Assembly: GCF_014334735.1 (NCBI RefSeq)
Contig: NZ_CP060587.1
Span: 2,294,001-2,358,000 of the forward strand
DNA length: 64,000 nt
Reading direction: 5' to 3'
Origin: Aeromicrobium senzhongii
GTDB taxonomy: Bacteria > Actinomycetota > Actinomycetes > Propionibacteriales > Nocardioidaceae
This document shows, one piece after another, positions 45,773 to 55,584 of this stretch (within the stretch, counting starts at the first letter, position 1; each line of letters begins with the position of its first letter). The translations under genes and the position numbers were made by a program. The notes beneath the pieces are model-generated. The model made no database searches. It was not told where the DNA came from and worked only from the letters and a program-made list of their open reading frames with translations.

Positions 45773-46198
45773 GTGACCCAGCCTCCCCATTTCCCTGACT
45801 CGCCTGGCCCGGTACCGGGGGACGGCTCATCCAGCCCCTACGGCGCGACGCCGTCGCCCTACGGGAATGCGTCCTACCCGCCGCAACAGGCGTACCCGGC
45901 GGCAGCGGGATACGCCCCCGGCTACGGGTACGTGCCGCAGCCCGCCCCGAACGGGATGTACCAAGCGGCCGCGATCATCAACTGGGTCATCCTCGGACTG
46001 GTCATCGTGGGCACCTGCGGACTCGGCATCATCGCCGCGGCCTGGTACATCCCGATGACCATCCAGATCCACAAGGGCGCGAAGGACCGCCAGAAGCACA
46101 CCGCGCTGGCCGTCTGCACCCTGCTGTTCTGCAACCTGGTCTCCGGCATCCTGATGCTGGTCGAGGACGCCAACCGGCCGGCTCGTCCCGCGCTCTGA
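45773..46198 (+). CDS. Small membrane protein with Pro/Tyr-rich N-terminus
   Basis: A 141-residue protein. The first 65 residues are Pro/Gly/Tyr/Ser-rich and disordered (SPYGATPSPYGNASYPPQQ), followed by two membrane helices (AAIINWVILGLVIVGTCGLG and LAVCTLLFCNLVSGILMLV) joined by a short basic loop. This layout resembles DUF4190/CD225-like actinobacterial membrane proteins. No function known. The GTG at 45773 is supported by a -10-like hexamer. Confidence 0.7.
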   Translation: MTQPPHFPDSPGPVPGDGSSSPYGATPSPYGNASYPPQQAYPAAAGYAPGYGYVPQPAPNGMYQAAAIINWVILGLVIVGTCGLGIIAAAWYIPMTIQIHKGAKDRQKHTALAVCTLLFCNLVSGILMLVEDANRPARPAL

Positions 46199-46228
46199 CA
46201 CGTCGGAGCACACCGGGACGGTGGCCGC

Positions 46229-46639
46229 TCAGGGAGCCACGAACAGGCAGAACGGGTGGCCCTCCGGGTCGGCCATCACGAACAGCGGCTCCTCGGCGTC
46301 GACTGACTGGTCCATCAGCAGCGACGCGCCGAGGGCCTCGGCGCGGGCCCGCTGGCGCCGCAGCTCGGCCAGGTCCGGCACGGTGCAGTCCAGGTGCAGC
46401 TGCATCGGCACGTCCGGGTCGGGCCAGGTGGTCTGGTCGAGACGATCGACCTGTTGGAACGCGAGCGCTCCCGAGCCGTCCGGGTGGCGCAGGACCAGCC
46501 AGTCGGCCTGGTCCTCGTCCGCGCGCGGCTCGTCGCCGGGCCGGTACTGCAGCCCGAGGAGCTCGCGGTAGAACTCGGCAGTGCGTCGCACGTCCGTGGC
46601 GTCGATGACCGTCTGGCGCAGCTGCGGGAACGCACTCAT
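46229..46639 (-). CDS. VOC family (glyoxalase/bleomycin resistance-like) protein
   Basis: A 136-residue vicinal-oxygen-chelate protein: VIDATDVRRTAEFYRELLG at the start, LHLDCTVPDLAELR, and DPEGHPFCLFV at the end. These are the usual metal and fold positions; the actual reaction cannot be told. ATG at 46639. It follows nudC on the same strand by 46 nt. Confidence 0.83.
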   Translation of the reverse strand: MSAFPQLRQTVIDATDVRRTAEFYRELLGLQYRPGDEPRADEDQADWLVLRHPDGSGALAFQQVDRLDQTTWPDPDVPMQLHLDCTVPDLAELRRQRARAEALGASLLMDQSVDAEEPLFVMADPEGHPFCLFVAP

Positions 46640-46685
46640 GACGGCATGCTCCTCGCAACGGTGGGCCGTGGCAACCGTCCCCGGC

Positions 46686-47549
46686 CTACCAGGCGCCGGG
46701 CAGGTCGCCGCCGTACCACTGCTCGATCAGCCAGCGCGAGATCGAGACCTTCGGCGGCGGCAACACGAGCTGCTCGGCCTCGATCGCCTCGAGCAGCTCG
46801 GCGCGCGTGAACCAGCGCGCCTCGGCGATCTCGGTGGGGTCGAGCACCAGGTCGGTCGTGGTGGCCCGGGCGTTGAAGCCCAGCATCAGGCTCTGCGGGA
46901 ACGGCCACGGCTGGCTGGCGAGGTAGGTGGCCTCGTCGACGACCAGTCCGACCTCCTCGGCCACCTCGCGTCGCACGGCGTCCTCGAGGGTCTCACCCGG
47001 CTCGACGAATCCGGCCAGGGTCGAGAAGCGGCCCTCGGGCCACCGGGGGTTGCGCGCCAGGAGCACGCGATCGTCGAGGTCGGTGACGAGCATGATGACG
47101 GCGGGGTCGGTGCGCGGGTAGTGCTCGGTGCCGCACGACGGGCAGACCCGCAGGTGGCCCGCCTGGTCGGTGTAGAGGTACTCGCCGCAGCGCGAGCAGT
47201 ACGTGTGCGCCTGCAGCCACCGGGCCAGGCCCACGGCGTGGATCGCCAACGAGAGCTCGTCGGGGTCGAGCAGCGGTGCGAGCGTGCGGATGCTGACCGG
47301 GGCCAGCTCGGCCGGGACCCGCGGGACCGCCACGGCGGCGTGGCGCCGGCCGTTCTGGTCGCCGAGCAGGATCCACTCGCCGTCGGGTGCCTCGTCGATC
47401 GTGACCCAGCGCAGCGCAGGGCCGTCCACGGTCGCGACGTGCTCGCCGCCGAGGACCAGGACGCGCAGGTCCGGTGTCCTCCACAGCTCATCGCGTCTCC
47501 GCAGGTTTCCCGCCCGGTCGTGCCGGGCCCGGTCGAACGCGAAATCCAC
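46686..47549 (-). CDS. nudC: NAD+ diphosphatase NudC
   Basis: A 287-residue NudC: zinc ribbon CSRC…CPSC around residues 118-137, Nudix box GFVEPGETLEDAVRREVAEE, and the NudC-specific SQPWPFPQSLMLGF. It hydrolyses NAD(H) and can remove NAD caps from RNA. The position between uvrD2/mrx1 and the AdnAB genes matches Rv3199c. GTG start. The next gene upstream (adnB) ends 3 nt before it. Confidence 0.93.
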   Translation of the reverse strand: MDFAFDRARHDRAGNLRRRDELWRTPDLRVLVLGGEHVATVDGPALRWVTIDEAPDGEWILLGDQNGRRHAAVAVPRVPAELAPVSIRTLAPLLDPDELSLAIHAVGLARWLQAHTYCSRCGEYLYTDQAGHLRVCPSCGTEHYPRTDPAVIMLVTDLDDRVLLARNPRWPEGRFSTLAGFVEPGETLEDAVRREVAEEVGLVVDEATYLASQPWPFPQSLMLGFNARATTTDLVLDPTEIAEARWFTRAELLEAIEAEQLVLPPPKVSISRWLIEQWYGGDLPGAW

Positions 47550-47552
47550 GCT

Positions 47553-50500
47553 TCACCGTAACCCGAGACGGGTCTCGAGGGCCTCTCGGTCGGGCAGGTC
47601 GGCGAACGTGTGCGACTCCCCCAGCCGGACGTAGTGGAAGGTGCCGACCACACGTTCGGGCTCGATGCCCTGCAATTCCGCCCACGCGAGGCGGTAGAGC
47701 GCGAGCTGCAGGTCGTCGGCGTCGGCGACCCGATTGGTCTTCCAGTCGACGACCTCGAAGCCCTCACTGCCGTCCTCGAGGCGGACCGCGAACACCGCGT
47801 CGATCCGGCCGATGATCTGCTGACCGCCGAGGCGAAGCGTGAAGGGAGTCTCGACCGCGACCGGCTCACGCCCGGCGAACGGCCCGGACTCGAACGCCTC
47901 CTTCAAGGCGTCGAGGTCGGACTCGTCGGCCACCTCGGCGTCGCCGCGACCGGGCAGCTCGTCGGGGTCCAGCAGCGTCTGTTGGCCGTACCGGGCCTCG
48001 ATCCAGGCATGGAACCGCGTGCCGAAGCGGGCGGCCGCCGAGGGTCGCCGCGGCATCGGCCGCGCCAGCGAGGCCACGAATGCCTCCTCGTCCTGCGCCA
48101 GCGCCAACACGTCGGTGGCCGAGAGCGAGGCGGGCAGGTCGACCACGACCCGGTGCTCGGCCCGGGCCCGGGCCTCCTCGAGCAGCAGGTCGAGGTCGGT
48201 GCGCAGCTCGGTCAGGCGCGGGTCGGCCTCGACCGGCAGCGCCTCCTCGCCGGAGAGGTGCTGACGGACGGCGTCGGCGAGTGCCCGGCGCCGGTCGAAG
48301 GAGGTCAGGGCGACGGGCCACGGCACGGTCTGGTCGACCAGGTGCGGGTTCTGGTCGTCGTCGGCAGGGGGCTCGGCCCACGTGATCGGCGCGACGCCAC
48401 CCTGGGCCAGCCAGTCACGGACATCGACGAGGAAGGCCGACTCGGGGCGCGGGCGCAGCTGGGTGCGGCCCCAGCGGTGCCCGCTGACGTGCAGGCGGCG
48501 CTTGGCCCGAGTGAACGCCACGTAGGCCAGCCGGATCTCCTCCATCAGCGCATCGCGCCGGGTGTCCTCCTCGAAGGCCTTCTTGGCAGGGCTCGTGAAC
48601 TCGGCGATCTGCGGCACGAAGTCGACGTCGCCGCGCAACGGGGCCGGCAGCGCCTTGGCGACGGTGGGCCATCGCGAGCGCCCGCGACCGGACGGGAAGA
48701 CGGTGCCGGAGACGAACGGCACGAAGACCTCCTCGAACTCCAGGCCCTTCGCACGGTGGATCGTCAGCAGCTTGATCGAGTCCGCGTCGGACGGAGCGCT
48801 GAGCTCCATCCCCTCGTTGTACTCGCGCTCGGCGTCGAGGTGGGCCAGCAGGCCCGGCAGCGAGGCGTACCGGTCGTGCTGGGCGTAGTCGCCGATGGCG
48901 TCCATCAGCAGCGCGAGGTTGTCGGTGGGCACCCCCGCGACCGGCAGCTCGACGTCGAGATCGAGCTCGGTCACGACCCGGCGGGCGAGGTCGAGCAGCG
49001 GCTCATGGGCGTGACGGCGCAACCGCCGCAGCATCGAGGCGAGGTCGGCGAACCGGCGCCGTGCCGCCTCGGAGTACGGCCGGTCGCCCGGGTCCTCGAC
49101 GGCCTCGGCGAGCGAGACGATCTCGGTGGGGTCGACGCCGGTGGTGGCCTCGTCGAGGGCGGCTTGCAGCACGGCGTCGGGGTCGCTGGAGTCGACCTGG
49201 TCGCCGTCGCGCCACATCCGGCCCAGTTCGGCGGCCCGCTGGCCCAGCAGGGCGAGGTCGCGCTCGCCGATGCGCCAACGCACCCCGGTCAGCAGACGCA
49301 GCAGCGCCGGGTTGGCGGTGACGTCGTCCAGGATCGCCAGGACCGACAGCACGTCGACGACCTCGGGCTGCTGGAGCAGACCGGTGAGACCCACGATCTC
49401 GACCGGCAGTCCGCGCGACCGCAGCGCGCGCACGATCTCGGGGTTCTCGTTGGTCGTGCGGACCAGGACGGCGATCTCGCGCCGCGGCACGCCCCGCTCG
49501 ACCGCGTCGACGACCAGCCCGACGAGCGCCTCGATCTCCTCGGCGACGCCGGTGTGCAGGGCGACCGACACCTCGCCCTGCGGGTTCTCGGGGGCGGCCC
49601 GCAGCGGCGTGACGATGTCGGAGATGCCCGGAGAGCCGTAGTACTCGCGCGCCACGTAGCCGGCCAGATCGATGATCTCGGGCGCACAGCGGCGCGTGAC
49701 GTCGAGGCTGAACAGTCGCCCCTTCTCGCCGTCGGCGCCGGGGAAGTCGTCGAGGAAGGCGGTGAGGTTGCCCGAGGCGGCACCGCGCCAGCCGTAGATC
49801 CCCTGGGCGGGATCACCCACGGCGCTGATCGGCCGCCCCGCGAACAATGACTGCAGCAGGTCGCGCTGGGCGACCGAGGTGTCCTGGTACTCGTCGAGGA
49901 GCACGACGTCGTACCGCTCGCGCAGCACCTGCTGGACCTCGGGCAGCGTGGCCAGCTGGGCGCCCCAGGCCATCTGGTCGGAGAAGTCCATGACGCCCGC
50001 GTCGGCCTTGGCGGCGCGGTACTCGTCGACCAGGTCGGCCAGCTCGTCGCGCTTGAGGCATGCGGCGACGATCTCGTCGTGCCACTTGAGCGGCTTCTCG
50101 ACCGCCTGCGCCCGCTCGACCGTGGCCTGGTCGAACCGGCGCAGCTCCTCGGTGGTGACGAGGTGCTCGGACAACTGTCCGTCGAGGTCGAGCAGGTCGC
50201 CGATCACCGTGGGCAACCACGCCGAAACGTGCCGCAGCGGCCCGTCGTGACCGCGGGCGACCCGGGCGGCGATCTGGAATCGCGTGGCGTCGGCGAGCAC
50301 CCGCAGATCGGGCTCGATGCCCATCCGCAGGCCGTGCTCGGCGATCAGCGTGCCGGCGAACGCGTGGTACGTCGACACGGTCGGCTCGCCGAACTCGGAG
50401 AAGTCGCCCACCTTGTCCAACGAGTCGCGGACGCGGCCGGCCAACTCGGCAGCCGCCTTGGAGGTGAACGTCAGGCCCAGCAGACGGTCGGGCGCGTACC

Positions 50501-50681
50501 CGAGATGGCCGACGAGCCAGACCACCCGAGCCGCCATGACCGCCGTCTTGCCCGCGCCGGCACCGGCGATGATCGCCTGTGGCAGGGCGGGGTCGGCCGT
50601 GATCGCACCCAGCTGCTCGTCGCTGAACGGGATGCCCAGGATGGTCTTGAGGTGGTCGGTGTCGCGCACGAGCGGCGTCAC
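47553..50681 (-). CDS. adnB: Helicase-nuclease subunit AdnB
   Basis: A 1042-residue protein with an N-terminal UvrD-like helicase (Walker A GAGAGKTAVMAARV, LLDEYQDTSVAQRDL, GDPAQGIYGWRGA, LTIHRAKGLEFEEV) and a C-terminal RecB-type nuclease (GRIDAVFAVRLEDG then EVVDWKTNR). It pairs with AdnA for resection of DNA ends. No iron-sulfur cysteine set is seen in its nuclease part. The GTG at 50681 overlaps the adnA stop (GTGA), so the two subunits are translationally coupled. Confidence 0.92.
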   Translation of the reverse strand: MTPLVRDTDHLKTILGIPFSDEQLGAITADPALPQAIIAGAGAGKTAVMAARVVWLVGHLGYAPDRLLGLTFTSKAAAELAGRVRDSLDKVGDFSEFGEPTVSTYHAFAGTLIAEHGLRMGIEPDLRVLADATRFQIAARVARGHDGPLRHVSAWLPTVIGDLLDLDGQLSEHLVTTEELRRFDQATVERAQAVEKPLKWHDEIVAACLKRDELADLVDEYRAAKADAGVMDFSDQMAWGAQLATLPEVQQVLRERYDVVLLDEYQDTSVAQRDLLQSLFAGRPISAVGDPAQGIYGWRGAASGNLTAFLDDFPGADGEKGRLFSLDVTRRCAPEIIDLAGYVAREYYGSPGISDIVTPLRAAPENPQGEVSVALHTGVAEEIEALVGLVVDAVERGVPRREIAVLVRTTNENPEIVRALRSRGLPVEIVGLTGLLQQPEVVDVLSVLAILDDVTANPALLRLLTGVRWRIGERDLALLGQRAAELGRMWRDGDQVDSSDPDAVLQAALDEATTGVDPTEIVSLAEAVEDPGDRPYSEAARRRFADLASMLRRLRRHAHEPLLDLARRVVTELDLDVELPVAGVPTDNLALLMDAIGDYAQHDRYASLPGLLAHLDAEREYNEGMELSAPSDADSIKLLTIHRAKGLEFEEVFVPFVSGTVFPSGRGRSRWPTVAKALPAPLRGDVDFVPQIAEFTSPAKKAFEEDTRRDALMEEIRLAYVAFTRAKRRLHVSGHRWGRTQLRPRPESAFLVDVRDWLAQGGVAPITWAEPPADDDQNPHLVDQTVPWPVALTSFDRRRALADAVRQHLSGEEALPVEADPRLTELRTDLDLLLEEARARAEHRVVVDLPASLSATDVLALAQDEEAFVASLARPMPRRPSAAARFGTRFHAWIEARYGQQTLLDPDELPGRGDAEVADESDLDALKEAFESGPFAGREPVAVETPFTLRLGGQQIIGRIDAVFAVRLEDGSEGFEVVDWKTNRVADADDLQLALYRLAWAELQGIEPERVVGTFHYVRLGESHTFADLPDREALETRLGLR

Positions 50682-53600
50682 TGCGGACCTCCGATGGTGG
50701 GTCCGGTGATGACGGGGCACAACGGCTGGAAGTCGCAGAAGCCGCAGTGGTCGTTCGGGCGGGCGACCAGCTGCTCGTCACGCACCGCACGGGCCGACTC
50801 GGTCAGCAGGTCCAGGGCGAAGAAGGGCTGGTCGCCGGACTCGCCCGGCGCGGCCTGGGGCTGCACCTTGGGTGAGTCAGGGTCCTTCGCACCGGCGGGC
50901 GTACGCAGCTGGACGAGCTCGGCCCCGCCGGACCGGGCGTCCGCCACCCCCAGCGACTCGACGGCGCCGTGCTCGACGGCCACCTGGTAGATGCCCAGCT
51001 GCGCGTGCTCGGCGATCTTGCGGGGCGCCGGGGCGTTGCGGCTGGTCTTGAAGTCGATCACGTGGACACGACCCTCGGCGTCGATCTCGACGCGGTCCAT
51101 CGACCCGCGCAGGAGGACCTCCTCGCCGCCGACGACGACCGTGGCGGTGAACGCGTGCTCGGCCGCGAGCACCGTGCGCGGATTGGCACGGTGCCAGCGA
51201 GCGAAGCGCACCAACGTCTCGTGGGCAGCCTGCCGCTCGCGCTCGCCCAGCCAGGCCGCCTGGTGGTCGAGGCGGTGCCAGACCTCGTCGAGGCGGGCGG
51301 CCATCGCCACCTCGTCCGGCTCGACGCCGCGCTGGACGACGTCGGCCGCCAGGGCGTGCACGATCGAGCCGAAACCCTGCGCGGAGGTGGAGGCCGACTC
51401 GCCGTGGGCCTCGCGGCCCAGGAACCAGCGCAGGGAGCAGGCGGTGATCCCCTCGACCGCAGAGCCCGACAGCGCCAGCGGCTGGTCCTCGGGCCGCCAC
51501 GGCGTGTCCGACCGCGTGGTCTCGGCCAGGCCCCACCACCGGTCGGGGTCGGCCGGACGGGTGAGTGCCAGGTCGGCGCGGACGATCTCGGCCAGCATCG
51601 ACGCGGTCTCGTCGCGCACGACGGGATCGTCGGTCTGCTCGCCGATGCGGCGCAGCTCGGCCACGACACCGCGCAGCGACACCGGGCGGACCGGGCGGCC
51701 GAGCGGCAGGGCCTCGGGTTCGCCGAAGCCCGCGGCCAGCAGTTCGGCCACGAACCGCGAGGGCTGGTCGCCGTCGTCGGTGGGCGTCTGCACGGCCGTG
51801 ATCATGAGGCGCCCGGTGGCACGCGTGCAGGCGACGTAGAACAGCCGGCGCTCCTCGCGCAGCTGCTCGCCGCGCGCGCCCGGACCGACCGGCCCGTCGA
51901 GGTGCTCGGAGCGCAACAGGCTGCCGCGACTGCGCAGGTCGGGCCACCGCTGGGCCTGGACCCCCGCCACGACCACGAGCGGCCACTCCAGGCCCTTGGA
52001 GCGGTGGGCGGTCATGAGGCGCACGGCATCGGGCCGGGCGGCACTGGACTCGAGCTGGTCGGCCGGGATCTGCTGGGCCCGCAGCTCGGCGACGAAGTTG
52101 ACGGTGTCGCGGCGCCGGCCGCCCTCCTCGGCCCGGGCCGCGTGACGGAACAGGGCGCAGACGGCGTCGAGATCACGGTCGGCGTGGGCCCGGCCCTCGA
52201 CCGTGCCCCACTGCTCGCGCAGCCGAGCGGGCCACCGCGTGCCGTCCCACAGCAGCCACAGCGCCTGCTCCGGCGGCTCGCCGCGACGCAGGATCGCGGC
52301 GGCACGGCCGAGCAGGGCCGCCAGGCTGCGCGCCGCCTCGACCGCGTCGGCGGTGGAGCGGTCGGTGGTGGACAGCCCGAGCGCGGCGGGGTCGTGCAGC
52401 GATGCCGCGACGAGGTCACTGGACGGGGTCTCGGGGTCGCGGCGGCGCAGCGCCCGACCGAGCCGGCGCATCGCCGGCCCGTCGAGGCCGGCCAGCGGAC
52501 CGGTCAGCAGGGCCTCGGCCATCTCGGGGTCGAGCGTCTCCTCGCGGCCGATGCGATCGGCCGCCTCGAGCGCGAGCAACAGGGTGCGGACGGCCGGCTC
52601 GGCCACCAGCGGCACCTCGTCGCCCGCCACCTCGACCGGGACGCCCGCCGGCGCCAGGACACGCTGGAGCCGGGTCAGGTCGGCCCCCGTGCGCACCAGG
52701 ACCGCCATGTCGGACCACGCGAGCCCGTCGTCGAGGTGGGCCCGGCGCAGGGTCGCGGCGATGTGCTCGGCCTCGGCGGTGGCCGACGCGTAGGTGGCCA
52801 CCTCGACCCGGCCCGGCTCGGGAGCGACCGACTGCAGGTTGCGGTGTCGCTCGGCCGCACGGGCGTCGAGACCCGGCGGGATCGGCGGGTGGCCCAGGGC
52901 CACGCGAGCCGCCTCGAGGATGCGAGGACCGAATCGCCGGGTGGTGGTCAGGGCCACCGTGGGCGCAGGTCTCCCGGCGGTGGCGAACTGCTCGGGGAAG
53001 CGGGTGATCGCACCGGGATCGGCGCCGCGGAAGCCGTAGATCGCCTGGTCGTGGTCGCCGACGACCACGAGGTCGCGGCCGTCGCCGGCGAGGTCGTGCA
53101 GCAGCCGGACCTGCAGCGGATCGGTGTCCTGGTACTCGTCGACCACGACCAACCGGAACCGGTCGCGCAGCACCCGCTGGTGGTCGCGGTCGCTCGCGAT
53201 GGCGGCTGCCCGGGTGACCAGATCGGTGTAGTCGGTGCGGTTCTGCAGGTCGATGACCTGGTGGTACTCCTCGATCGCATCGGCGACCCGCTCCCACTCG
53301 GGGCGCTCGCGCGTGGCCGCGAGGGCGCGCAGGTCGTCGGGATCGAGGCCGCGCGTGACCGCCGCCGACATGAAGGACTGCAGCTCGGCCGCCAGCCCGC
53401 GGGTGCCCAGCGCCTCGCGCAGCGACTGCGGCCACGTGGACGCGTCGTGCCCGCCGAGCAGGTCGGCCACCACCGCGTCGCGGGCCGGTGCGGTCATCAA
53501 CTCGGGCGGGGCGGCGAACGCCTCGGGGTCGCTGAACTCGCGGACCAGGGCGTAGCAGAACGCGTGGAAGGTCATCGCGGCGACGGTGCCCGAGGTGCCG

Positions 53601-53866
53601 GGCAGCCGGCGGCCGATCCGGTCGCGCAGCTCTCCGGCGGCCTTGCGGCTGAAGGTCAGCACGAGGATCTGGTCGGGGGTCAGCTCGCCGGACTCGATCC
53701 GGTCGACGACGACCTCGACGAGGGTCGTGGTCTTGCCCGTGCCGGGGCCGGCCAGCACGAGCAGAGGACCCCCGCGGTGGTCGACGACCGACTGCTGCGC
53801 CTCGTCGAGCCGGGGCGCGTCGGCGCGCACGCCTTCAGGGCGCTTCAGGACGAAATCGACGGGCAC
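50678..53866 (-). CDS. adnA: Helicase-nuclease subunit AdnA
   Basis: A 1062-residue protein with a UvrD-like helicase (GPGTGKTTTLVEVV, VVDEYQDTDPLQVRL, GDHDQAIYGFRGADP, MTAHRSKGLEWPLV) and a RecB-type nuclease (GSMDRVEIDAEGRVHVIDFK). A cysteine in ITACSLRWFLG plus HCGFCDFQPLCP near the end give the C…CxxC…C pattern of an iron-sulfur-stapled nuclease. The start is uncertain: GTG at 53866 is used because homologs begin near there; GTG 53830 is possible. It is the first gene of the adnA-adnB-nudC run. Confidence 0.9.
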   Translation of the reverse strand: MPVDFVLKRPEGVRADAPRLDEAQQSVVDHRGGPLLVLAGPGTGKTTTLVEVVVDRIESGELTPDQILVLTFSRKAAGELRDRIGRRLPGTSGTVAAMTFHAFCYALVREFSDPEAFAAPPELMTAPARDAVVADLLGGHDASTWPQSLREALGTRGLAAELQSFMSAAVTRGLDPDDLRALAATRERPEWERVADAIEEYHQVIDLQNRTDYTDLVTRAAAIASDRDHQRVLRDRFRLVVVDEYQDTDPLQVRLLHDLAGDGRDLVVVGDHDQAIYGFRGADPGAITRFPEQFATAGRPAPTVALTTTRRFGPRILEAARVALGHPPIPPGLDARAAERHRNLQSVAPEPGRVEVATYASATAEAEHIAATLRRAHLDDGLAWSDMAVLVRTGADLTRLQRVLAPAGVPVEVAGDEVPLVAEPAVRTLLLALEAADRIGREETLDPEMAEALLTGPLAGLDGPAMRRLGRALRRRDPETPSSDLVAASLHDPAALGLSTTDRSTADAVEAARSLAALLGRAAAILRRGEPPEQALWLLWDGTRWPARLREQWGTVEGRAHADRDLDAVCALFRHAARAEEGGRRRDTVNFVAELRAQQIPADQLESSAARPDAVRLMTAHRSKGLEWPLVVVAGVQAQRWPDLRSRGSLLRSEHLDGPVGPGARGEQLREERRLFYVACTRATGRLMITAVQTPTDDGDQPSRFVAELLAAGFGEPEALPLGRPVRPVSLRGVVAELRRIGEQTDDPVVRDETASMLAEIVRADLALTRPADPDRWWGLAETTRSDTPWRPEDQPLALSGSAVEGITACSLRWFLGREAHGESASTSAQGFGSIVHALAADVVQRGVEPDEVAMAARLDEVWHRLDHQAAWLGERERQAAHETLVRFARWHRANPRTVLAAEHAFTATVVVGGEEVLLRGSMDRVEIDAEGRVHVIDFKTSRNAPAPRKIAEHAQLGIYQVAVEHGAVESLGVADARSGGAELVQLRTPAGAKDPDSPKVQPQAAPGESGDQPFFALDLLTESARAVRDEQLVARPNDHCGFCDFQPLCPVITGPTIGGPQ

Positions 53867-53910
53867 GTGCCCATGGAACCAGACAGCACCGACACCTTCG
53901 GGCGGACGTG

Positions 53911-54201
53911 TCAGAAGTCCGGCGCGAGGGCCTCGACGACCACCACGCGGCCGTTGCGCACCGGCGTCCCCTCGTCGCGCCAGTGCTCCTGGGCGTCGAC
54001 GACGAGATGCGGCGGCAACGTGCCGTCGGCACGGACGACCCGCCACCACGGGACGCCGTGCCCCTCCAGGGACATGACGCGCCCCACCTGGCGGGCGCCC
54101 CCACGGCCGAGCCGCTCGGCGATCAGGCCGAAGGTCGCGACGGACCCCGAGGGGATCTGCTCGACGACCTCCAGCACCGCCTCGGTGAACGACTCGTCCA
54201 T
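53911..54201 (-). CDS. Alkyltransferase-like protein (MGMT family, no active Cys)
   Basis: A 96-residue protein resembling the C-terminal DNA-binding domain of O6-alkylguanine transferases: GSVATFGLIAERLGRGGARQ carries the recognition helix. The PCHRV active-site motif is replaced by PWWRVV, so it cannot accept alkyl groups itself; such ATL proteins flag lesions for nucleotide excision repair. Order with AdnA and MoeZ matches Rv3204. ATG at 54201. Confidence 0.9.
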   Translation of the reverse strand: MDESFTEAVLEVVEQIPSGSVATFGLIAERLGRGGARQVGRVMSLEGHGVPWWRVVRADGTLPPHLVVDAQEHWRDEGTPVRNGRVVVVEALAPDF

Positions 54202-54228
54202 GAGGTCATCCTCGCGCAGGAGGACCGC

Positions 54229-55428
54229 TCAGTAGCTGGGCTGGCTGGGGTCGATCTGGTTGACCCACGCCACGACGCCGCCACCGACGTGCACCGCGTC
54301 GGAGTAGCCGGCGCCCTTGAGCACCGCCAGCGCCTCGGCCGACCGCACGCCCGACTTGCAGTGCAGGACGACCTGCTTGTCCTGCGGCAGCCGGTCGAAC
54401 GCCTTGCCGGCCAGGACCTCACCCTTGGGGATCAGGACCGAGCCGGGGATCTGGTTGATCTCGTACTCGTTCGGCTCGCGCACGTCGACCAGCACGAAGT
54501 CGCGCTGGCCCTCCTCGCGCTCCTTGAGCCAGGTCTCGAGCGTCGACACCGAGATCGTGGCGTCGGCGGCCGCGTCCGCAGCCTCGTCGCTGATCGCGCC
54601 GCAGAACGCCTCGTAGTCGCCCATCAGCTCGGTGGGCAGCACGCCGTTGGGGTCACGACGGACCTTGAGCGTCGTGTACCGCATCTCGAGCGCGTCGTAG
54701 ACCATGAGACGGCCGATGAGCGGGTCGCCGATGCCGGTGATCAGCTTGATCGCCTCGGTGACCATGATCGAGCCGATCGACGCGCACAGGACGCCCAGCA
54801 CACCGCCCTCGGCGCACGACGGGACCATGCCCGGCGGCGGCGGCTCGGGGTAGAGGTCGCGGTACTGCGGGCCCTCCTGCGCCCAGAAGACCGACACCTG
54901 GCCCTCGAAGCGGTAGATCGAGCCCCACACGTACGGCTTGTTCAAGATGACGGCCGCGTCGTTGACGAGGTAGCGCGTCGCGAAGTTGTCGGTGCCGTCG
55001 AGGATCAGGTCGTACTGGCTGAAGATCTCCAGCACGTTGTCGTTGTCGAGGCGCACGTTGTGCGTGATGACGTTGACGTACGGGTTGGTCTCGGCGACCG
55101 ACTCCGCGGCGCTGATGACCTTCGGCTTGTCGATGTCGGACTGGCCGTGGATGACCTGGCGCTGCAGGTTCGACTCGTCGACGACGTCGTCGTCGATGAT
55201 GCCCAGCGTGCCGACACCGGCCGCGGCCAGGTAGAGCAGCGCAGGGCTGCCCAGGCCACCGGCACCGATGACCAGGACCTTCGCGTTCTTCAGACGCTTC
55301 TGACCCGTCATGCCCACGTCGGGGATGATCAGGTGGCGGCTGTAGCGACGGACCTCGTCGACAGTCAGTTCATCGGCGGGCTCGACCAGGGGCGCGACCA
55401 CGGGCTTCTCCTTCGGTTGCTTGCTCAC
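54229..55428 (-). CDS. moeZ: MoeZ: adenylyltransferase/sulfurtransferase (ThiF-rhodanese fusion)
   Basis: A 399-residue protein: N-terminal E1-like domain (VLVIGAGGLGSPALLYLAAA, DNFATRYLVNDAA, PSCAEGGVLG) and a C-terminal rhodanese domain with the active Cys in VVLHCKSGVRS. It adenylates and sulfurates small sulfur-carrier proteins for molybdopterin, cysteine and thio-compound synthesis. The start is either this GTG or the ATG at 55470, which adds 14 unconserved residues. Divergent from the TetR at 55585. Confidence 0.9.
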   Translation of the reverse strand: MSKQPKEKPVVAPLVEPADELTVDEVRRYSRHLIIPDVGMTGQKRLKNAKVLVIGAGGLGSPALLYLAAAGVGTLGIIDDDVVDESNLQRQVIHGQSDIDKPKVISAAESVAETNPYVNVITHNVRLDNDNVLEIFSQYDLILDGTDNFATRYLVNDAAVILNKPYVWGSIYRFEGQVSVFWAQEGPQYRDLYPEPPPPGMVPSCAEGGVLGVLCASIGSIMVTEAIKLITGIGDPLIGRLMVYDALEMRYTTLKVRRDPNGVLPTELMGDYEAFCGAISDEAADAAADATISVSTLETWLKEREEGQRDFVLVDVREPNEYEINQIPGSVLIPKGEVLAGKAFDRLPQDKQVVLHCKSGVRSAEALAVLKGAGYSDAVHVGGGVVAWVNQIDPSQPSY

Positions 55429-55572
55429 CGGTGCACAACCGGGGGCAGGCTTCCATTGTTCCTCGGCCATCCCAGCATGTGGCACTCCGTCCGCAGGGTG
55501 GACAGCCTGACCCGCACCCGCCGACGGTCTCCGGAGCACGGCGTTGGGAGCGACCCGTGGGTAACCTCCCGC

Positions 55573-55578
55573 TAGGGT
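55573..55578 (+). promoter_or_regulatory. -10 element of the TetR-DUF3107 operon
   Basis: TAGGGT, 6 nt before the GTG at 55585; leaderless layout. Confidence 0.55.
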
Positions 55579-55584
55579 TGGGGC

